The notes: generated by a model from the letters alone, not told the origin. Counted from the stretch's first letter, positions 1 to 9,000 are shown. The stretch is 64,000 nucleotides of DNA from Pectobacterium fontis (GCF_000803215.1 NZ_JSXC01000034.1:1-64000); one strand, 5' to 3'. Program-made: numbers and translations.

Positions 1-73
1 ATGCGGGTGGTTATGATTTTAGGGATCGGAAAATAAACAGCCTATTATTCCCGTACCCTAAAAAGGAGGCCAC

Positions 74-436
74 ATGTCTGACTTGATTCACCTCATCCGC
101 GTGTATGACGCGCAGGCACCTTTCTCTTCCCTCACTTTTCTTGTTGATCGTCTTTGGCCGCGTGGCATCAGTAAAGCGCGTCTGGAGGGCGTAGAGTGGT
201 TTAAAGACATTGCACCGAGCAGCGAGTTGCGGAAATGGTTCCACGCTGAGCCGGAACGCTGGGGGGAATTTGCGGATTATTATCGTCATGAGTTAGTGCA
301 GAACGCAGCGTGCGGCAGGCTGGTGACGTTGCTTGAACAGAGAAAACCCATCACGCTGTTGTATGGCAGTAAAAACGCGCAGCACAACCATGCTGTCGTC
401 CTGCGCGATTTTCTATTAGCACGCTTAAATCATTAG
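74..436 (+). CDS. DUF488 family protein (YeaO-like)
   Basis: A 120-residue protein of the DUF488/YeaO family, whose function is not established. The family signature DRLWPRG lies at residues 25-31, and the C-terminal part carries the typical LLYGSKN stretch followed by a conserved NHAVVL segment. A strong ribosome binding site (AAGGAGG) lies 6-7 bases before the ATG, so the start is secure. The protein is cytoplasmic: no signal peptide or membrane segment is visible. The gene converges on the ytfB-like gene and the two stop codons overlap by a few bases, so they are not in one operon. The gene to its left is outside the window. Confidence 0.85.
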   Translation: MSDLIHLIRVYDAQAPFSSLTFLVDRLWPRGISKARLEGVEWFKDIAPSSELRKWFHAEPERWGEFADYYRHELVQNAACGRLVTLLEQRKPITLLYGSKNAQHNHAVVLRDFLLARLNH

Positions 437-1146
437 CGTGTTCGGGTAAATGCGCCGTCTGCACCGCGCGTGAACCGAATCGTCTGGTTCGCCGTGGTTT
501 CGATTTCCAGCTCTGCGACCATGCCTTGCGCATTCAACTGTAATTTGACCGCCTGACCCGCCCGTAGACTGCTGAGTGGCTTATCCCGACCTTCTACCTG
601 CGCCATCGCGAATACATCGCTGACGGGCAGATTGTTATCACGAAAGAGCTGAGCCAACGTTTGCCCTGAGGCGATCTCATACTGTCGCCATGGCGCTGAT
701 GATTGTGCCGGTGGCGGCGTGGTTGCAGACTGCTGATGTGACGTTGCCTGGTTTTCAATAATCACGGCCTGCATCGCGGCCTGATTATCCTCCTGAGTAA
801 GAGGAACTGGCGTAGTTCGGGGGGGCTGCGAGTGCTGTGGGCTATAAGGCCACAGTAATACGATCAGCAGCAGTGCGATGGCGATGAGGAGCCAGCGGCG
901 ATGAAGGAGCGGCAACGGTGCCATCCAGTGATAGCCGTCGGGCAGATGCCAGATTTTTTGCAGCATGGCACCCGTACGCTCACGCAGGGAAAGAGGAGAC
1001 TGATGCTCCTGAGCGTCGCGCTTCTCGTCGTCGTTTTCTACGACTACAGCATTTGAGGGCTGCCGCTGGATAATTCGCAGGCAGGAGCGTACTAACGTTT
1101 GATAATCCCAGGTGGTTTTCCGCTTCCTGGGCGCAATTCTGCCCAT
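433..1146 (-). CDS. ytfB: OapA/YtfB family cell-envelope protein
   Basis: A 237-residue inner-membrane protein of the OapA/YtfB family. In E. coli, YtfB is linked to cell division and glycan binding. From the chosen start, residues 1-80 are basic and cytoplasmic, residues 84-101 form one hydrophobic membrane segment, a proline/glutamine-rich linker follows, and residues about 153-237 form the LysM-like OapA domain that would face the periplasm. The frame extends further upstream, but the ATG at 1146 (protein MGRIAPRK) has a GAGAGGT ribosome binding site and matches the usual family start. The gene is divergent from fklB, as in E. coli. Its 3' end overlaps that of the DUF488 gene. Confidence 0.87.
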   Translation of the reverse strand: MGRIAPRKRKTTWDYQTLVRSCLRIIQRQPSNAVVVENDDEKRDAQEHQSPLSLRERTGAMLQKIWHLPDGYHWMAPLPLLHRRWLLIAIALLLIVLLWPYSPQHSQPPRTTPVPLTQEDNQAAMQAVIIENQATSHQQSATTPPPAQSSAPWRQYEIASGQTLAQLFRDNNLPVSDVFAMAQVEGRDKPLSSLRAGQAVKLQLNAQGMVAELEIETTANQTIRFTRGADGAFTRTR

Positions 1147-1502
1147 GGTGACCTCTCTTACTACATTCAGTATAAAAACGGCATCATATAAAAACGATGT
1201 CATTAACAACGGCAAGCTGGTAGTTAAGCTATATCAGAAGAAAAGCGGTGCCAGCATAAAAACAGTATCAGGATAATAACGTAGTCTAGTATACCGATAA
1301 TCTGCATGCACTGACCAGTTAACGCGTTGATGATTAAGGTAACCGGTGAGCCAGAAACATCAGAACTACCCGTATAGGCTAGCTTCCCTGAATGGTTGGG
1401 CTGGCGTGCGGTTAACATGAGTACCTGCACACAGGATTTTACCCCAATCCCCGTCGCTGTTATGCTGCGCTTTCAGTTTTTTACAGATTAAAGGGAACAT
1501 CC
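1147..1502. other. Divergent intergenic region ytfB/fklB
   Basis: 356 bases between two divergent genes. No open frame here has a ribosome binding site or recognisable product. An extended -10-like element, TG-T-TATGCT, lies at 1458-1466, about 40 bases before the fklB ATG, and could be the fklB promoter. No clear operator or repeat was seen. Confidence 0.4.
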
Positions 1503-2123
1503 ATGACAACTCCTTCTTTTGATAGCGTCGAAGCCCAGGCAAGTTACGGCATCGGCTTACAGGTTGGTCAACAGTTACAGGAATCAGGTCTTGAAGGTCT
1601 GATCCCAGAAGCTCTGCTTGCTGGTCTACGTGATGCGCTGGAAGGTAATGCGCCTGCGGTGCCTGTGGATGTGGTTCATCGCGCGCTGCGCGAAATTCAT
1701 GAGCGTGCGGATGCGGTACGTCGCGAACGCCAACAGGCGCAGGCGGTAGAAGGTCAGCAGTTCCTGGCTGAAAACGCGCAGAAAGAAGGCGTGAACAGCA
1801 CGGAGTCTGGTCTGCAATTCCGCGTGTTGACGCAGGGTGAAGGGTCTATTCCGGCTCGTCAGGATCGCGTGCGAGTACATTACACGGGGCGCCTGATTGA
1901 CGGCAGCGTATTCGATAGCTCCGTTCAGCGTGGCCAACCTGCTGAATTCCCGGTGAGCGGTGTGATCCCTGGCTGGATTGAAGCGTTGACGCTGATGCCT
2001 GTCGGTTCCAAGTGGGAACTCTATATTCCACACAATCTGGCGTATGGCGAACGCGGTGCAGGCGCATCCATTCCGCCATTCAGCGCGCTGATTTTTGAAG
2101 TAGAACTGCTGGAAATTCTGTAA
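1503..2123 (+). CDS. fklB: FKBP-type peptidyl-prolyl cis-trans isomerase FklB (FKBP22)
   Basis: A 206-residue FKBP22-type prolyl isomerase that catalyses cis-trans isomerisation of Xaa-Pro bonds. Residues 1 to about 100 form the helical FKBP_N dimerisation arm. Residues about 105-206 form the catalytic FKBP domain, with [15 protein letters not shown] at 126-140, VIPGW at 154-158 and the active-site tyrosine in AYGERG near 181. There is no signal peptide, so it is cytoplasmic, as expected for FklB rather than the periplasmic FkpA. The ATG is preceded by AAAGGGAAC. A strong bidirectional terminator follows the stop. The position next to ytfB matches E. coli. Confidence 0.95.
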   Translation: MTTPSFDSVEAQASYGIGLQVGQQLQESGLEGLIPEALLAGLRDALEGNAPAVPVDVVHRALREIHERADAVRRERQQAQAVEGQQFLAENAQKEGVNSTESGLQFRVLTQGEGSIPARQDRVRVHYTGRLIDGSVFDSSVQRGQPAEFPVSGVIPGWIEALTLMPVGSKWELYIPHNLAYGERGAGASIPPFSALIFEVELLEIL

Positions 2124-2132
2124 TCTCCAGAT

Positions 2133-2172
2133 AAAAAAAAGGCGCCCACTGAGCGCCTTTGTTGTTTTTACT
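2133..2172. terminator. Bidirectional terminator fklB/ytfE
   Basis: Stem AAAGGCGC (2138-2145) pairs with GCGCCTTT (2153-2160). It has an A-run before it and a T-rich tract after it, so it can stop transcription from fklB on the plus strand and from ytfE on the minus strand. Confidence 0.85.
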
Positions 2173-2214
2173 GCATAATTTATAACGACTTTCTTATTTT
2201 TTATTGAAACGACA

Positions 2215-2880
2215 TCACTCACCGCGTAGCGCGCGTGGGAACAGCAAATTGTTTTCCAGATGGATGTGTTCCATCAGATCGGTAATGAACTCGTTGATAC
2301 CGGAGTACAGTGCGCGCCAGGTGTTGCAGGCGCCTTCCGGTGGCACGACGCCATTGGTCAGTTCTTTTACTACTTCCACATCACGCCCGGCATCATCGTG
2401 TTCATGCTCCATCACTGAAATTGGTGCGCCAGCATTCGCGCCCATTCCCTGCGCGATCATCGGGAAGAGGATGCGTTCTTCTTTCATCATGTGCTGAGAC
2501 AACTCGTTATAGATGGCGGTCAGTTGGTTGGCGAGGCCGTGCGGGCAGTCGGCTTTATCGTGATGCACACGTTCGACTTTTTCTGCCATCAGAATCAGTT
2601 CCGGCAGTTGTTCACGGTGGCGGTCATGAAAGCGGGGAATGATGTACGCAATAATGTCAGCGAGCGGCGCTTCACGCCAGTCGCGGGTGTCGGAAGGCTG
2701 GGCGGCTAGTTTCTCCAACTGTGCTTCCAACTCATCAATATTGAGATCTTTTTTGCCTGCCGCACGGTTTAGCGTTTGCTTGCCGCCACAGCAGAAGTCC
2801 AGATTGAGTTCACGAAAGAGTTTGGTTGCGCGCGGAATAGCGATGGCCAACTCACCGAGGGATTGATCGCGGTATGCCAT
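2215..2880 (-). CDS. ytfE: Iron-sulfur cluster repair di-iron protein YtfE (RIC)
   Basis: A 221-residue RIC protein that repairs iron-sulfur centres damaged by nitric oxide or oxidation. The N-terminal ScdA_N region carries the CC pair (C30-C31). The hemerythrin-like four-helix bundle has the expected di-iron ligands, each one residue later than in E. coli YtfE: H85, H130, E134, H161, H205 and E209. All are present, so the enzyme should be active. A near-consensus NsrR operator lies 30-52 bases upstream of the start, consistent with NO-induced expression. In E. coli ytfE is followed by ytfF, which is missing here. Confidence 0.95.
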   Translation of the reverse strand: MAYRDQSLGELAIAIPRATKLFRELNLDFCCGGKQTLNRAAGKKDLNIDELEAQLEKLAAQPSDTRDWREAPLADIIAYIIPRFHDRHREQLPELILMAEKVERVHHDKADCPHGLANQLTAIYNELSQHMMKEERILFPMIAQGMGANAGAPISVMEHEHDDAGRDVEVVKELTNGVVPPEGACNTWRALYSGINEFITDLMEHIHLENNLLFPRALRGE

Positions 2881-2909
2881 GATGATGCCTCTGAATGAAT
2901 GCAGTTTAT

Positions 2910-2932
2910 AAATTGTATTTTAAATGCATCTT
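2910..2932 (-). promoter_or_regulatory. Probable NsrR operator upstream of ytfE
   Basis: Read on the minus strand, AAGATGCATTT, one spacer base and AAATACAATTT form the 11-1-11 inverted arrangement described for the nitric-oxide sensor NsrR. The first half is a perfect consensus half; the second ends in ATTT instead of TCTT. The position fits repression of ytfE, a known NsrR target in E. coli. Binding itself is inferred. Confidence 0.7.
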
Positions 2933-3120
2933 TTGGCGTTGAATATACCGCTTACGAGGTAGGCGTAAAGTACGGCAGGGTGATGAATGGCATGCCTCTG
3001 CGTTAGCAAAACGTTAAGAACGGTAAAGTCAGGAAAATGCGTATTTATCTGATAGTGGCACAGAGGAATTCCCCGTATATCTTTGCCATGCCGCAGTCGC
3101 GGTGAGCAAGGAGTTACCCT

Positions 3121-3543
3121 ATGTTTAGGCCATTCGTCATCAGCACGCTGTTTGTGGGAATGTTTGCGATAATACCGGTAGCAGAAGCGGATGGTATCAG
3201 TATTGACCTGATGCCAGGTGTGACGCTGAATATCGGCGATCGTGACAGACGAGGTAATTACTGGGACGGCTATGACTGGCGGAGCGAGCGCTGGTGGGAT
3301 GAGCACCGGGGCTATCATCGCGGTGAACGTAATCGACATGGTTACTATTGGGATGGCTGGCGCTGGCGCGATGCTCGCTGGTGGAATGAGAGCCAGCGCG
3401 GCAGACGTGATTATGATCGCCGCCATTTCGATCCGCCTCGCTATGTTGACGATCGTGGGCCGCGCCGCGGTGAATGGAACAGACGAGGACACGATCGGGG
3501 AGACGAGGACTACCGTCATGGACGGGGATCGTTCCGCGACTAA
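3121..3543 (+). CDS. DUF2502 family small secreted protein, duplicated Trp-rich motif
   Basis: A 140-residue exported protein related to the DUF2502 (YpeC-like) family of unknown function. Residues 1-23 form a signal peptide ending AEA. The mature part is very rich in Arg, Trp, Tyr, Asp and Gly. A Trp-rich motif occurs twice: G-NYWDGYDWRSERWWDE at 45-61 and G-YYWDGWRWRDARWWNE at 74-90. The E. coli relatives I know have this motif essentially once. The C-terminus is an Arg/Asp/Gly-rich, probably disordered tail. An AAGGAG ribosome binding site precedes the ATG. The gene sits between ytfE and a flavodoxin-like gene, replacing the E. coli ytfF position. Confidence 0.75.
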   Translation: MFRPFVISTLFVGMFAIIPVAEADGISIDLMPGVTLNIGDRDRRGNYWDGYDWRSERWWDEHRGYHRGERNRHGYYWDGWRWRDARWWNESQRGRRDYDRRHFDPPRYVDDRGPRRGEWNRRGHDRGDEDYRHGRGSFRD

Positions 3544-3547
3544 CGAG

Positions 3548-3574
3548 ATAAAAAGCGCCGCCAAAAGGCGGCGC
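3548..3574 (-). terminator. Terminator of the flavodoxin-like gene
   Basis: Stem GCGCCGCC (3555-3562), loop AAAA, stem GGCGGCGC (3567-3574). The A-run at 3549-3554 reads as a T-run on the minus strand, so it terminates the minus-strand gene ending at 3614. Confidence 0.75.
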
Positions 3575-3613
3575 GTGTTCACCGAAAGCTGACGCTTAAG
3601 CGGCGTCTGTTAA

Positions 3614-4168
3614 CTAGTTTGCCAGTTTCGCGGCGATATCAGCGATGCGCTGACCGTACAGCTTACCGGTCGCCAGATCGCCGGCGACCACTTCTTCTAC
3701 GCTGGCGTCAGAAGGTGTCTGCGCCAGCAGACCGACTGAACCACCGAGGTTATTCAGATCGTCGCGTTTTGCCGCTTTGGCATTCGAAGGCAGTTGGTTC
3801 AGGCTGACCCAAATCCCACCGTGCTGTGAAGCCAGCGTTTGCAGATAAATCAGCGTAACCTGTTTGTCGCCATTCAGGCTGGCACTGTTAGTAAAACCGC
3901 CAAACACTTTATTGCTCCAGCCGCGGGCGAACCAGATCTTAGAACTGGCATCCGCAAATTTCTTGAACTGCCAGGTCGCCCCCCCCATGTAGGTTGGTGT
4001 ACCGAAAATAATGGCGTCGGCGGCGGTGAGTTTCTCCCACTCAGCCTCGCTGATGTTACCTTCTGCATCGATGGCAATCAGTTCAGCATTAGCGCCCTCG
4101 GCGACGGCACTCGCCAAACGTTGCGTGTGACCATAGCCAGAATGATAAATAACGACTGCTTTTGACAT
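3614..4168 (-). CDS. Flavodoxin/WrbA-like NAD(P)H-dependent oxidoreductase
   Basis: A 184-residue flavodoxin-fold protein. The N-terminal YHSGYGHTQRLA segment is the FMN-phosphate loop, and GTPTYMGGATWQFKKF (about 56-71) is the second flavin-binding region, as in WrbA-type quinone reductases and related FMN reductases. The protein is cytoplasmic. It is transcribed divergently from an HxlR-type regulator at 4383, and the shared intergenic region has a pair of inverted 11-mers. In the equivalent place E. coli has qorB, a quinone oxidoreductase of a different fold, next to qorR. A role in quinone or electrophile reduction is inferred; the substrate is not visible. Confidence 0.8.
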   Translation of the reverse strand: MSKAVVIYHSGYGHTQRLASAVAEGANAELIAIDAEGNISEAEWEKLTAADAIIFGTPTYMGGATWQFKKFADASSKIWFARGWSNKVFGGFTNSASLNGDKQVTLIYLQTLASQHGGIWVSLNQLPSNAKAAKRDDLNNLGGSVGLLAQTPSDASVEEVVAGDLATGKLYGQRIADIAAKLAN

Positions 4169-4250
4169 GACCTATCCTCATTTCTCTGTGTTTATCAACG
4201 ATACGCGGTGGACTTTATTGTCGGCCTGCGAGTGATACGTGCTTTCTAAT

Positions 4251-4331
4251 AGATACTAACTCTATAATGTGAGGACTATATCGAAGCCTCATGGTTCTGT
4301 TAAGAAAGCACTTTTAAGTGAGTTGGTATCT
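4251..4331. promoter_or_regulatory. Divergent promoter region with inverted 11-mers
   Basis: AGATACTAACT (4251-4261) and AGTTGGTATCT (4321-4331) are inverted copies matching at 10 of 11 bases. They lie between the divergent flavodoxin-like and HxlR-regulator genes. A TATAAT sequence at 4263-4268 immediately follows the first copy. The pair is the best candidate operator for the HxlR regulator; that assignment is inferred. Confidence 0.4.
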
Positions 4332-4382
4332 TTCAGGTAACTATGCCTGTCATATCTCAAGCGACTATATGGAAACTCGACA

Positions 4383-4766
4383 ATGAGCAAACGCTATGAT
4401 GTTTACGCGCAACACTGTCCGACCCGCATGATTTTGGATCGCGTCGCGGATAAATGGACGCTGTTGATTCTGAACATTCTGGTTGAGCGACCGATGCGCT
4501 TTAATCAGTTAAAACGCGATGTGGAAGGCATTTCACAAAAAGTGCTGTCGCAAACGCTAAAGAATCTGGTGCGCGACGGCTTTGTTGAGCGAACCGTCTT
4601 TCCGACGGTTCCGGTGACGGTGGAATACGCCTCAACCCAAATGGGGAAAACGTTAGCGAAGCCGATTGCCGAACTGACGTACTGGGCGGAACAGAATATG
4701 GATAACGTACTACTTTCCCAAAAAAAATTTGATGCAGCCGCGAACAGTGCGGTCGAGCTGCTGTAA
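4383..4766 (+). CDS. HxlR-family winged-helix transcriptional regulator (QorR-like)
   Basis: A 127-residue DNA-binding protein of the HxlR/DUF24 family. It starts with the conserved CP motif (C12) followed by the MILDRVADKWTLLIL helix. The winged helix continues through RFNQLKRDVEGISQKVLSQTLKNLVRDGFVER. Family members such as QorR and HypR sense electrophiles or oxidants through the N-terminal cysteine, which is present here. The gene is divergent from a flavodoxin-like oxidoreductase gene, and repression of that gene is the natural prediction. Position relative to cpdB matches E. coli qorR (ytfH), but the partner oxidoreductase differs. Confidence 0.88.
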   Translation: MSKRYDVYAQHCPTRMILDRVADKWTLLILNILVERPMRFNQLKRDVEGISQKVLSQTLKNLVRDGFVERTVFPTVPVTVEYASTQMGKTLAKPIAELTYWAEQNMDNVLLSQKKFDAAANSAVELL

Positions 4767-4776
4767 AACGCCGGTT

Positions 4777-4802
4777 CAGGCTCCCGCCGAAGCGGAAGCC
4801 TG
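4777..4802. terminator. Hairpin between the HxlR gene and cpdB
   Basis: CAGGCTCCCGC and GCGGAAGCCTG pair at 10 of 11 positions around a CGAA loop, between two convergent stop codons. There is no clear T-run on either side, so it may be a weak or factor-assisted terminator. Confidence 0.45.
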
Positions 4803-4815
4803 CGTATGGCAAGAT

Positions 4816-6768
4816 TTATTTCGCGTGTTGCAGGTCAAGACGATAAACCGCAAAACCCGTTTCGTCATTGCCGACGGACGTCATTGGGTACTGTGCTTTT
4901 TCTTTGATAAACGCCTTAGCCTTCTCTGACGGTGACGTTTCAAAACGGATATCCAGCGGCGTATCGCTGACGATAGGGGCCAGACGCCAGTTGTTATCCG
5001 CCTGCGGCTTCACTTCTCCCGACTTTTGTGTTTCTGCGCTGATGTAAGCTGCCAGCACGGAGCGGTTTTCATCCGGCGAAGCGAAAGCCACATACTTTTC
5101 ACCGGTTCCGGCAAATTTCTCGCCATAAGCGCGGTAATTATTGGTGGCGATCAGGAAGGTCGCTTTAGGATCAATGGGTTTACCGTTAAACGTCAGCCCT
5201 TTAATACGGTGCGCCTTATCATTGATTAATGCACACTCGCTGTCATAGCGGGCGGGCTGTGTGACATCAATCTGATAATTGACGCCGTCGATCACATCGA
5301 AGTTATAGGTGCGGAAGCCATCCCAGTTGAGCAGCGATTGGGGTTCACGCTTGCTGAGATCGATTTGTTTGAACTGACCCGCCGAGCACTCCAACCACTC
5401 CTGTACCTGCTGTCCGTTCACTTTCACCACCACCAGCGTATTTGGGTAGAGATACAAATCGGCGGCATTACGGAAGGTGAGTTGGCCTTTTTCCACTTCG
5501 ACATAGCTGGCCGGATCGTTTTTACGGCCACCGGCTTTAAACGGTGCAGCGGCGGAGAGCACCGGAATATCCGCCAGATCGGGATCGCCCTGAATAAAGT
5601 GTTCGACATAGGCGCGCTGAGCATTGTTGACGATCTGCACGGTAGGGTCGTCCTGAATCAGCGACAGATAGCTATACATGTTGTCTGCGGATTTGCCGAT
5701 CGGTTTGCTGACAAACTCGCGGGTATGTTGGTGCGCATCAGACAGCACTTTCACCAGTTTGTCGTCTTCCACTGCCAGTGATGTCTTCTGCGCTTTATCA
5801 TAGATCGGTCTGGCTTCTGCTTTCGCATTTTCCACTTTCCATGTGCCGCTATCGTTATTTAGCGTGAAATCGACGACGCCGAGGTGGTCACCCCATTGTC
5901 CTGGCATCACGGCAGGCACGCCGTTCAGCGTTCCCCGTGTGATGTCTGCGCCCTTGATATTGGCAAAATCCTTACTCGGGAAAACCGCATGAGCATGGCC
6001 AAACATGATCGCATCAACGCCCGGAACCTGGCTGAGATAGTAAACGGAGTTTTCCGCCATCGCTTTGTACGGCTCGGCAGACAGGCCAGAATGCGGGATG
6101 ACAATCACCAGATCGGCACCTTGCTTACGCATTTCCGGCACCCACTTTTTGGCGCTGGCGGTGATGTCTTCCACCGTGACTTTTCCGGTGAGGTTAGCCT
6201 TATCCCACACCATGATCTGCGGTGGTACGAACCCAATATAGCCGATACGCAGCGTGTGCTGTTTACCGTCGCGATCCGTCACTGACTTGTTTTCAATGTG
6301 GTAAGGCGTAAACAGCGGTTTACCCGTTTTGGCATCCAGCACGTTGGCGTTCACATAAGGGAATTTCGCGCCTGATAGTGCGTTGTGCAGATAATCCAAT
6401 CCATAATTGAATTCGTGGTTACCGATGTTGCCGACGGAATAATCCAGCGTATTCATCGCCTGATAAACCGGATGCACGTCGCCCGCCTTCAGTCCCTTCG
6501 CGGCCATGTAATCGCCCAACGGGCTGCCTTGTATCAAGTCGCCATTATCCACCAGCACGCTGTTGGTCGCCTGTTCGCGTGCGGCATGAATCAGGCTGGC
6601 GGTGCGCACCAGACCAAATTTATCGGTTGGTGTATCTTTGTAGTAATCGAAATCCATCATATTGCTGTGCAGATCGGTGGTTTCCAATACTCGTAAATCC
6701 ACGGTAGCGGCATGGACGGTTGTGGCGACCAGCGTAGCAAGCAGGCTGAGTGCCAGAGAATGCTTCAT
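4816..6768 (-). CDS. cpdB: 2',3'-cyclic-nucleotide 2'-phosphodiesterase / 3'-nucleotidase
   Basis: A 650-residue periplasmic bifunctional enzyme that hydrolyses 2',3'-cyclic nucleotides and 3'-nucleotides, allowing use of extracellular nucleotides. Residues 1-20 are a signal peptide ending VHA. The N-terminal metallophosphoesterase domain has TDLHSN (31-36), the NGDLIQG motif, GNHEFNYG and FGHAHAVFP. The C-terminal 5'-nucleotidase substrate-binding domain covers roughly residues 360-620. Length matches E. coli CpdB (647). It is divergent from cysQ and convergent with the HxlR gene, as in E. coli. Confidence 0.97.
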   Translation of the reverse strand: MKHSLALSLLATLVATTVHAATVDLRVLETTDLHSNMMDFDYYKDTPTDKFGLVRTASLIHAAREQATNSVLVDNGDLIQGSPLGDYMAAKGLKAGDVHPVYQAMNTLDYSVGNIGNHEFNYGLDYLHNALSGAKFPYVNANVLDAKTGKPLFTPYHIENKSVTDRDGKQHTLRIGYIGFVPPQIMVWDKANLTGKVTVEDITASAKKWVPEMRKQGADLVIVIPHSGLSAEPYKAMAENSVYYLSQVPGVDAIMFGHAHAVFPSKDFANIKGADITRGTLNGVPAVMPGQWGDHLGVVDFTLNNDSGTWKVENAKAEARPIYDKAQKTSLAVEDDKLVKVLSDAHQHTREFVSKPIGKSADNMYSYLSLIQDDPTVQIVNNAQRAYVEHFIQGDPDLADIPVLSAAAPFKAGGRKNDPASYVEVEKGQLTFRNAADLYLYPNTLVVVKVNGQQVQEWLECSAGQFKQIDLSKREPQSLLNWDGFRTYNFDVIDGVNYQIDVTQPARYDSECALINDKAHRIKGLTFNGKPIDPKATFLIATNNYRAYGEKFAGTGEKYVAFASPDENRSVLAAYISAETQKSGEVKPQADNNWRLAPIVSDTPLDIRFETSPSEKAKAFIKEKAQYPMTSVGNDETGFAVYRLDLQHAK

Positions 6769-6961
6769 TGCGTAACTCCTTGTGCGGTAATCGGGGTGTC
6801 TTTCATATCATGATGAAGTTAAAGTGATTATCGTCTCTAAATTCTGAGTATGACATCAATAATGGCAATAATCGTAGATTGCCTCACAGATGTATAATGA
6901 ATGACAGAGATGAAGTCTGCGTTACGCTATTGTCGCGTAACCGATAACGACGAGGTCGATC

Positions 6962-7702
6962 ATGCTAGAAACGGTTTGCCAACTGGCTCGCGATGCCGGT
7001 ACTGCCATTATGCAGGTTTACGAAGGGCAACATCCTGTGGATGTCGCACACAAGAAAGATGACTCACCCGTGACTGCTGCCGATCTTGCTGCGCATCGGG
7101 TTATTAAAGAGGGGCTGACGGCGGCGTTTCCCGATATTCCTTTGCTGTCAGAAGAAGATCCGCCTGAGTGGGAGATTCGTCGGCACTGGCAGCGCTATTG
7201 GCTGGTTGATCCGCTGGACGGCACCAAAGAGTTTCTCAACCGCAACGGCGAGTTTACGGTAAATATCGCGCTGATCGAGCACGGTCAGGCTGTGCTCGGT
7301 GTGGTTTATGTGCCGGTCACGGGCGTGATGTATGCGGCGGCGGAAGGCAAAGCCTGGAAAGAAGAGAATGGCCAACGTCGGCAGATTACGGTGAAGCAGG
7401 CTCGACCACCGCTGGTGGTCGTCAGCCGTTCTCATGCCGATAGCGAATTAAAGGATTATCTCAACCAGTTGGGTGAACATCAGACGGTAGCGATTGGGTC
7501 ATCGCTAAAATTTTGTCTGGTCGCGGAGGGCGAAGCGCAACTTTATCCCCGCTTCGGGCCGACCAACATTTGGGATACGGCAGCGGGCCACGCGGTGGCG
7601 GTGGCGGCTGGGGCGCAGATTCACGATTGGCAGGGGCAAACGCTGTCCTACACGCCGCGTGAATCTTTCCTCAACCCCGGCTTTCGCGTCTCTCTGTTTT
7701 AA
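6962..7702 (+). CDS. cysQ: 3'(2'),5'-bisphosphate nucleotidase CysQ
   Basis: A 246-residue lithium-sensitive phosphatase of the inositol monophosphatase superfamily. It hydrolyses 3'-phosphoadenosine 5'-phosphate to AMP and so recycles PAP from sulfate assimilation. The metal-binding motif LLSEEDP lies near residues 61-67, DPLDGTKEF follows at about 83-91, and the C-terminal [10 protein letters not shown] motif is present. No membrane segment is seen. It is divergent from cpdB with a 193-base spacer. Its 3' side carries an 87-bp repeat in the convergent space before ytfJ. Confidence 0.96.
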   Translation: MLETVCQLARDAGTAIMQVYEGQHPVDVAHKKDDSPVTAADLAAHRVIKEGLTAAFPDIPLLSEEDPPEWEIRRHWQRYWLVDPLDGTKEFLNRNGEFTVNIALIEHGQAVLGVVYVPVTGVMYAAAEGKAWKEENGQRRQITVKQARPPLVVVSRSHADSELKDYLNQLGEHQTVAIGSSLKFCLVAEGEAQLYPRFGPTNIWDTAAGHAVAVAAGAQIHDWQGQTLSYTPRESFLNPGFRVSLF

Positions 7703-7736
7703 CTGCTTTAGTGCGATGGCTCATGTTGTTGAGCGC

Positions 7737-7823
7737 TTAAGCCTATTTTTTAGGAGAAACACGGTGGTGAGGTTCCCGTAGGGCAGCCTCACGCCGTGGT
7801 CGCTCCGTGTATCTCGGTCTTAA
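7737..7823. repeat. Intergenic hairpin repeat, copy A
   Basis: An 87-bp element bounded by TTAAG and CTTAA, lying in the convergent space between cysQ and ytfJ. A central imperfect hairpin is formed by CACGGTGGTGAGG and CCTCACGCCGTGG. A second copy with the same order of segments is at 32957-33044, also between convergent genes. It could act as a bidirectional terminator or be a mobile palindromic repeat. Confidence 0.75.
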
Positions 7824-7850
7824 TAACGTCCACTATTCGAGCTATCGCCC

Positions 7851-8429
7851 TTACTTCTCTTCCAGTAATTGTCGCAGCAGGGACATCACCTGCTGCACCT
7901 CTTGCCCGCTCAATGCGCCATCCTTCACGAAACGGATTTTCCCTTGTTTATCCAGCACAGCGATAGCGGAGCTTTGTGGCTGTAGCTGCCAGGCTTTACG
8001 CACGTTGCCGTTGCTATCGACAATGAACTGCGACCACGGAAAGGCTTTCTTGTTGTCCTCGAGGCTACTGCGCACAAACAGGCTGGTGCCGATGATGGCA
8101 TCATCGGTATTCACGATTGTCGTCGTTTGGTAATAATCATGCGGTAGATTAGCCGCCTTCAGTGCGGCGATGAGCGGATCGTTCATCTCTTTGGCTGAGG
8201 TTCGGCCTGCGATGTGTTGTATCACCCGTACTTTTCCAGGCAACTGCGCGCTGTTCCAGTTCTTATAACTAAACTGATTATTAAGGTACTGAAGTTCTCC
8301 TCTGTCTGCGACGCCGACGGGAGGAACCGATTGGTTGAGTGCCAGCATATGAGCTGAGGTCGGGAGCGAGAAAAGCCCCAGCAAGGGCGTGATAGAGAGT
8401 GCGAGGAGCAGGTGGCGTATTTTTATCAT
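7851..8429 (-). CDS. ytfJ: YtfJ family periplasmic protein
   Basis: A 192-residue exported protein of the YtfJ family, of unknown function with a thioredoxin-like fold. Residues 1-26 form a signal peptide with a basic start, a leucine-rich core and TSAH at the cleavage region. The mature part contains the conserved segments GKVRVIQHIAGRTSAKEMN and RKAWQLQPQSSAIAVLDKQG. It lacks the CxxC pair of a true thioredoxin. It lies between cysQ and ytfK, as in E. coli. No operon partner is adjacent on the same strand. Confidence 0.9.
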   Translation of the reverse strand: MIKIRHLLLALSITPLLGLFSLPTSAHMLALNQSVPPVGVADRGELQYLNNQFSYKNWNSAQLPGKVRVIQHIAGRTSAKEMNDPLIAALKAANLPHDYYQTTTIVNTDDAIIGTSLFVRSSLEDNKKAFPWSQFIVDSNGNVRKAWQLQPQSSAIAVLDKQGKIRFVKDGALSGQEVQQVMSLLRQLLEEK

Positions 8430-8793
8430 GATATGTCCTTAGTGTCGGTGGCTCGATGCCGTACCCCATAGGGGATATGTCAGATGAGGGAAAATGTCAC
8501 GTTATGGAATAAGCGTAGATTCAGGAAACCTGCTTGTCCCGCGCTGCGATAAAACGGTTTTTTCCCGCGTGCACAAAACCCTTATTTTTGAAGGTTTATA
8601 CTGATGACCAGGGGTTTGATTAAATACTATTCCGTAAAAATCTGTAAAAGCAGTTAAGAATACTGAATGGTGGGGAACTAAATACCCTTTTACAGGACTA
8701 ATTATCAGTATCCGTTATCTCATTAGCGCTCCAGTATCTTAGCCATGTTGGCGAAAGAGGGAGCGTAGAAAAATAAAACGGGAGAGTAAAACG
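8430..8793. other. Divergent intergenic region ytfJ/ytfK
   Basis: 364 bases upstream of both ytfJ and ytfK. I see AT-rich stretches and two 10-base-spaced GTAAAA repeats near 8635-8650, but no convincing operator, repeat or small gene. The spacing does not fit the 11-base period of a PhoB box. Confidence 0.35.
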
Positions 8794-9000
8794 ATGAGGA
8801 TCTTCGAACGTTACAATCCTTTGAAAGTCGCTAAGTATGTGAAAATCCTGTTTCGTGGGCGGCTGTACATTAAAGGGGTTGGTGCTTTTGAGTTCGACTA
8901 CGGCAAAATTCTATTGCCAAAGAAGCAGGATAAGCAGCATCTTCTGGTGATGTCCGAAGTGAATCGCCAGGTCATCCGGCTTCAGACCGAGATAGGGTGA
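8794..9000 (+). CDS. ytfK: DUF1107 family stringent-response modulator YtfK
   Basis: A 68-residue DUF1107 protein. In E. coli, YtfK promotes (p)ppGpp accumulation by SpoT during phosphate and fatty-acid starvation. The start [17 protein letters not shown] and the internal [20 protein letters not shown] are characteristic. It is a small cytoplasmic protein with no membrane segment. A GC-rich terminator follows directly and is shared with the convergent ytfL. The order ytfJ-ytfK-ytfL matches E. coli. Confidence 0.93.
   Translation: MRIFERYNPLKVAKYVKILFRGRLYIKGVGAFEFDYGKILLPKKQDKQHLLVMSEVNRQVIRLQTEIG

Noticed and set aside
1-36. Short in-frame stretch ending TAA at the left edge
   Set aside because: It could be the 3' end of an upstream gene, but 11 codons cannot be assigned and another frame is also open there.
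2920-3582. A 220-codon open frame antisense to the DUF2502 gene
   Set aside because: It is low-complexity (Ala/Ile/Pro runs) created by the repetitive codons of the sense gene, with no ribosome binding site.
8630-8655. Possible PhoB box upstream of ytfK
   Set aside because: The repeated GTAAAA units are spaced 10 bases apart and differ from the CTGTCAT consensus.
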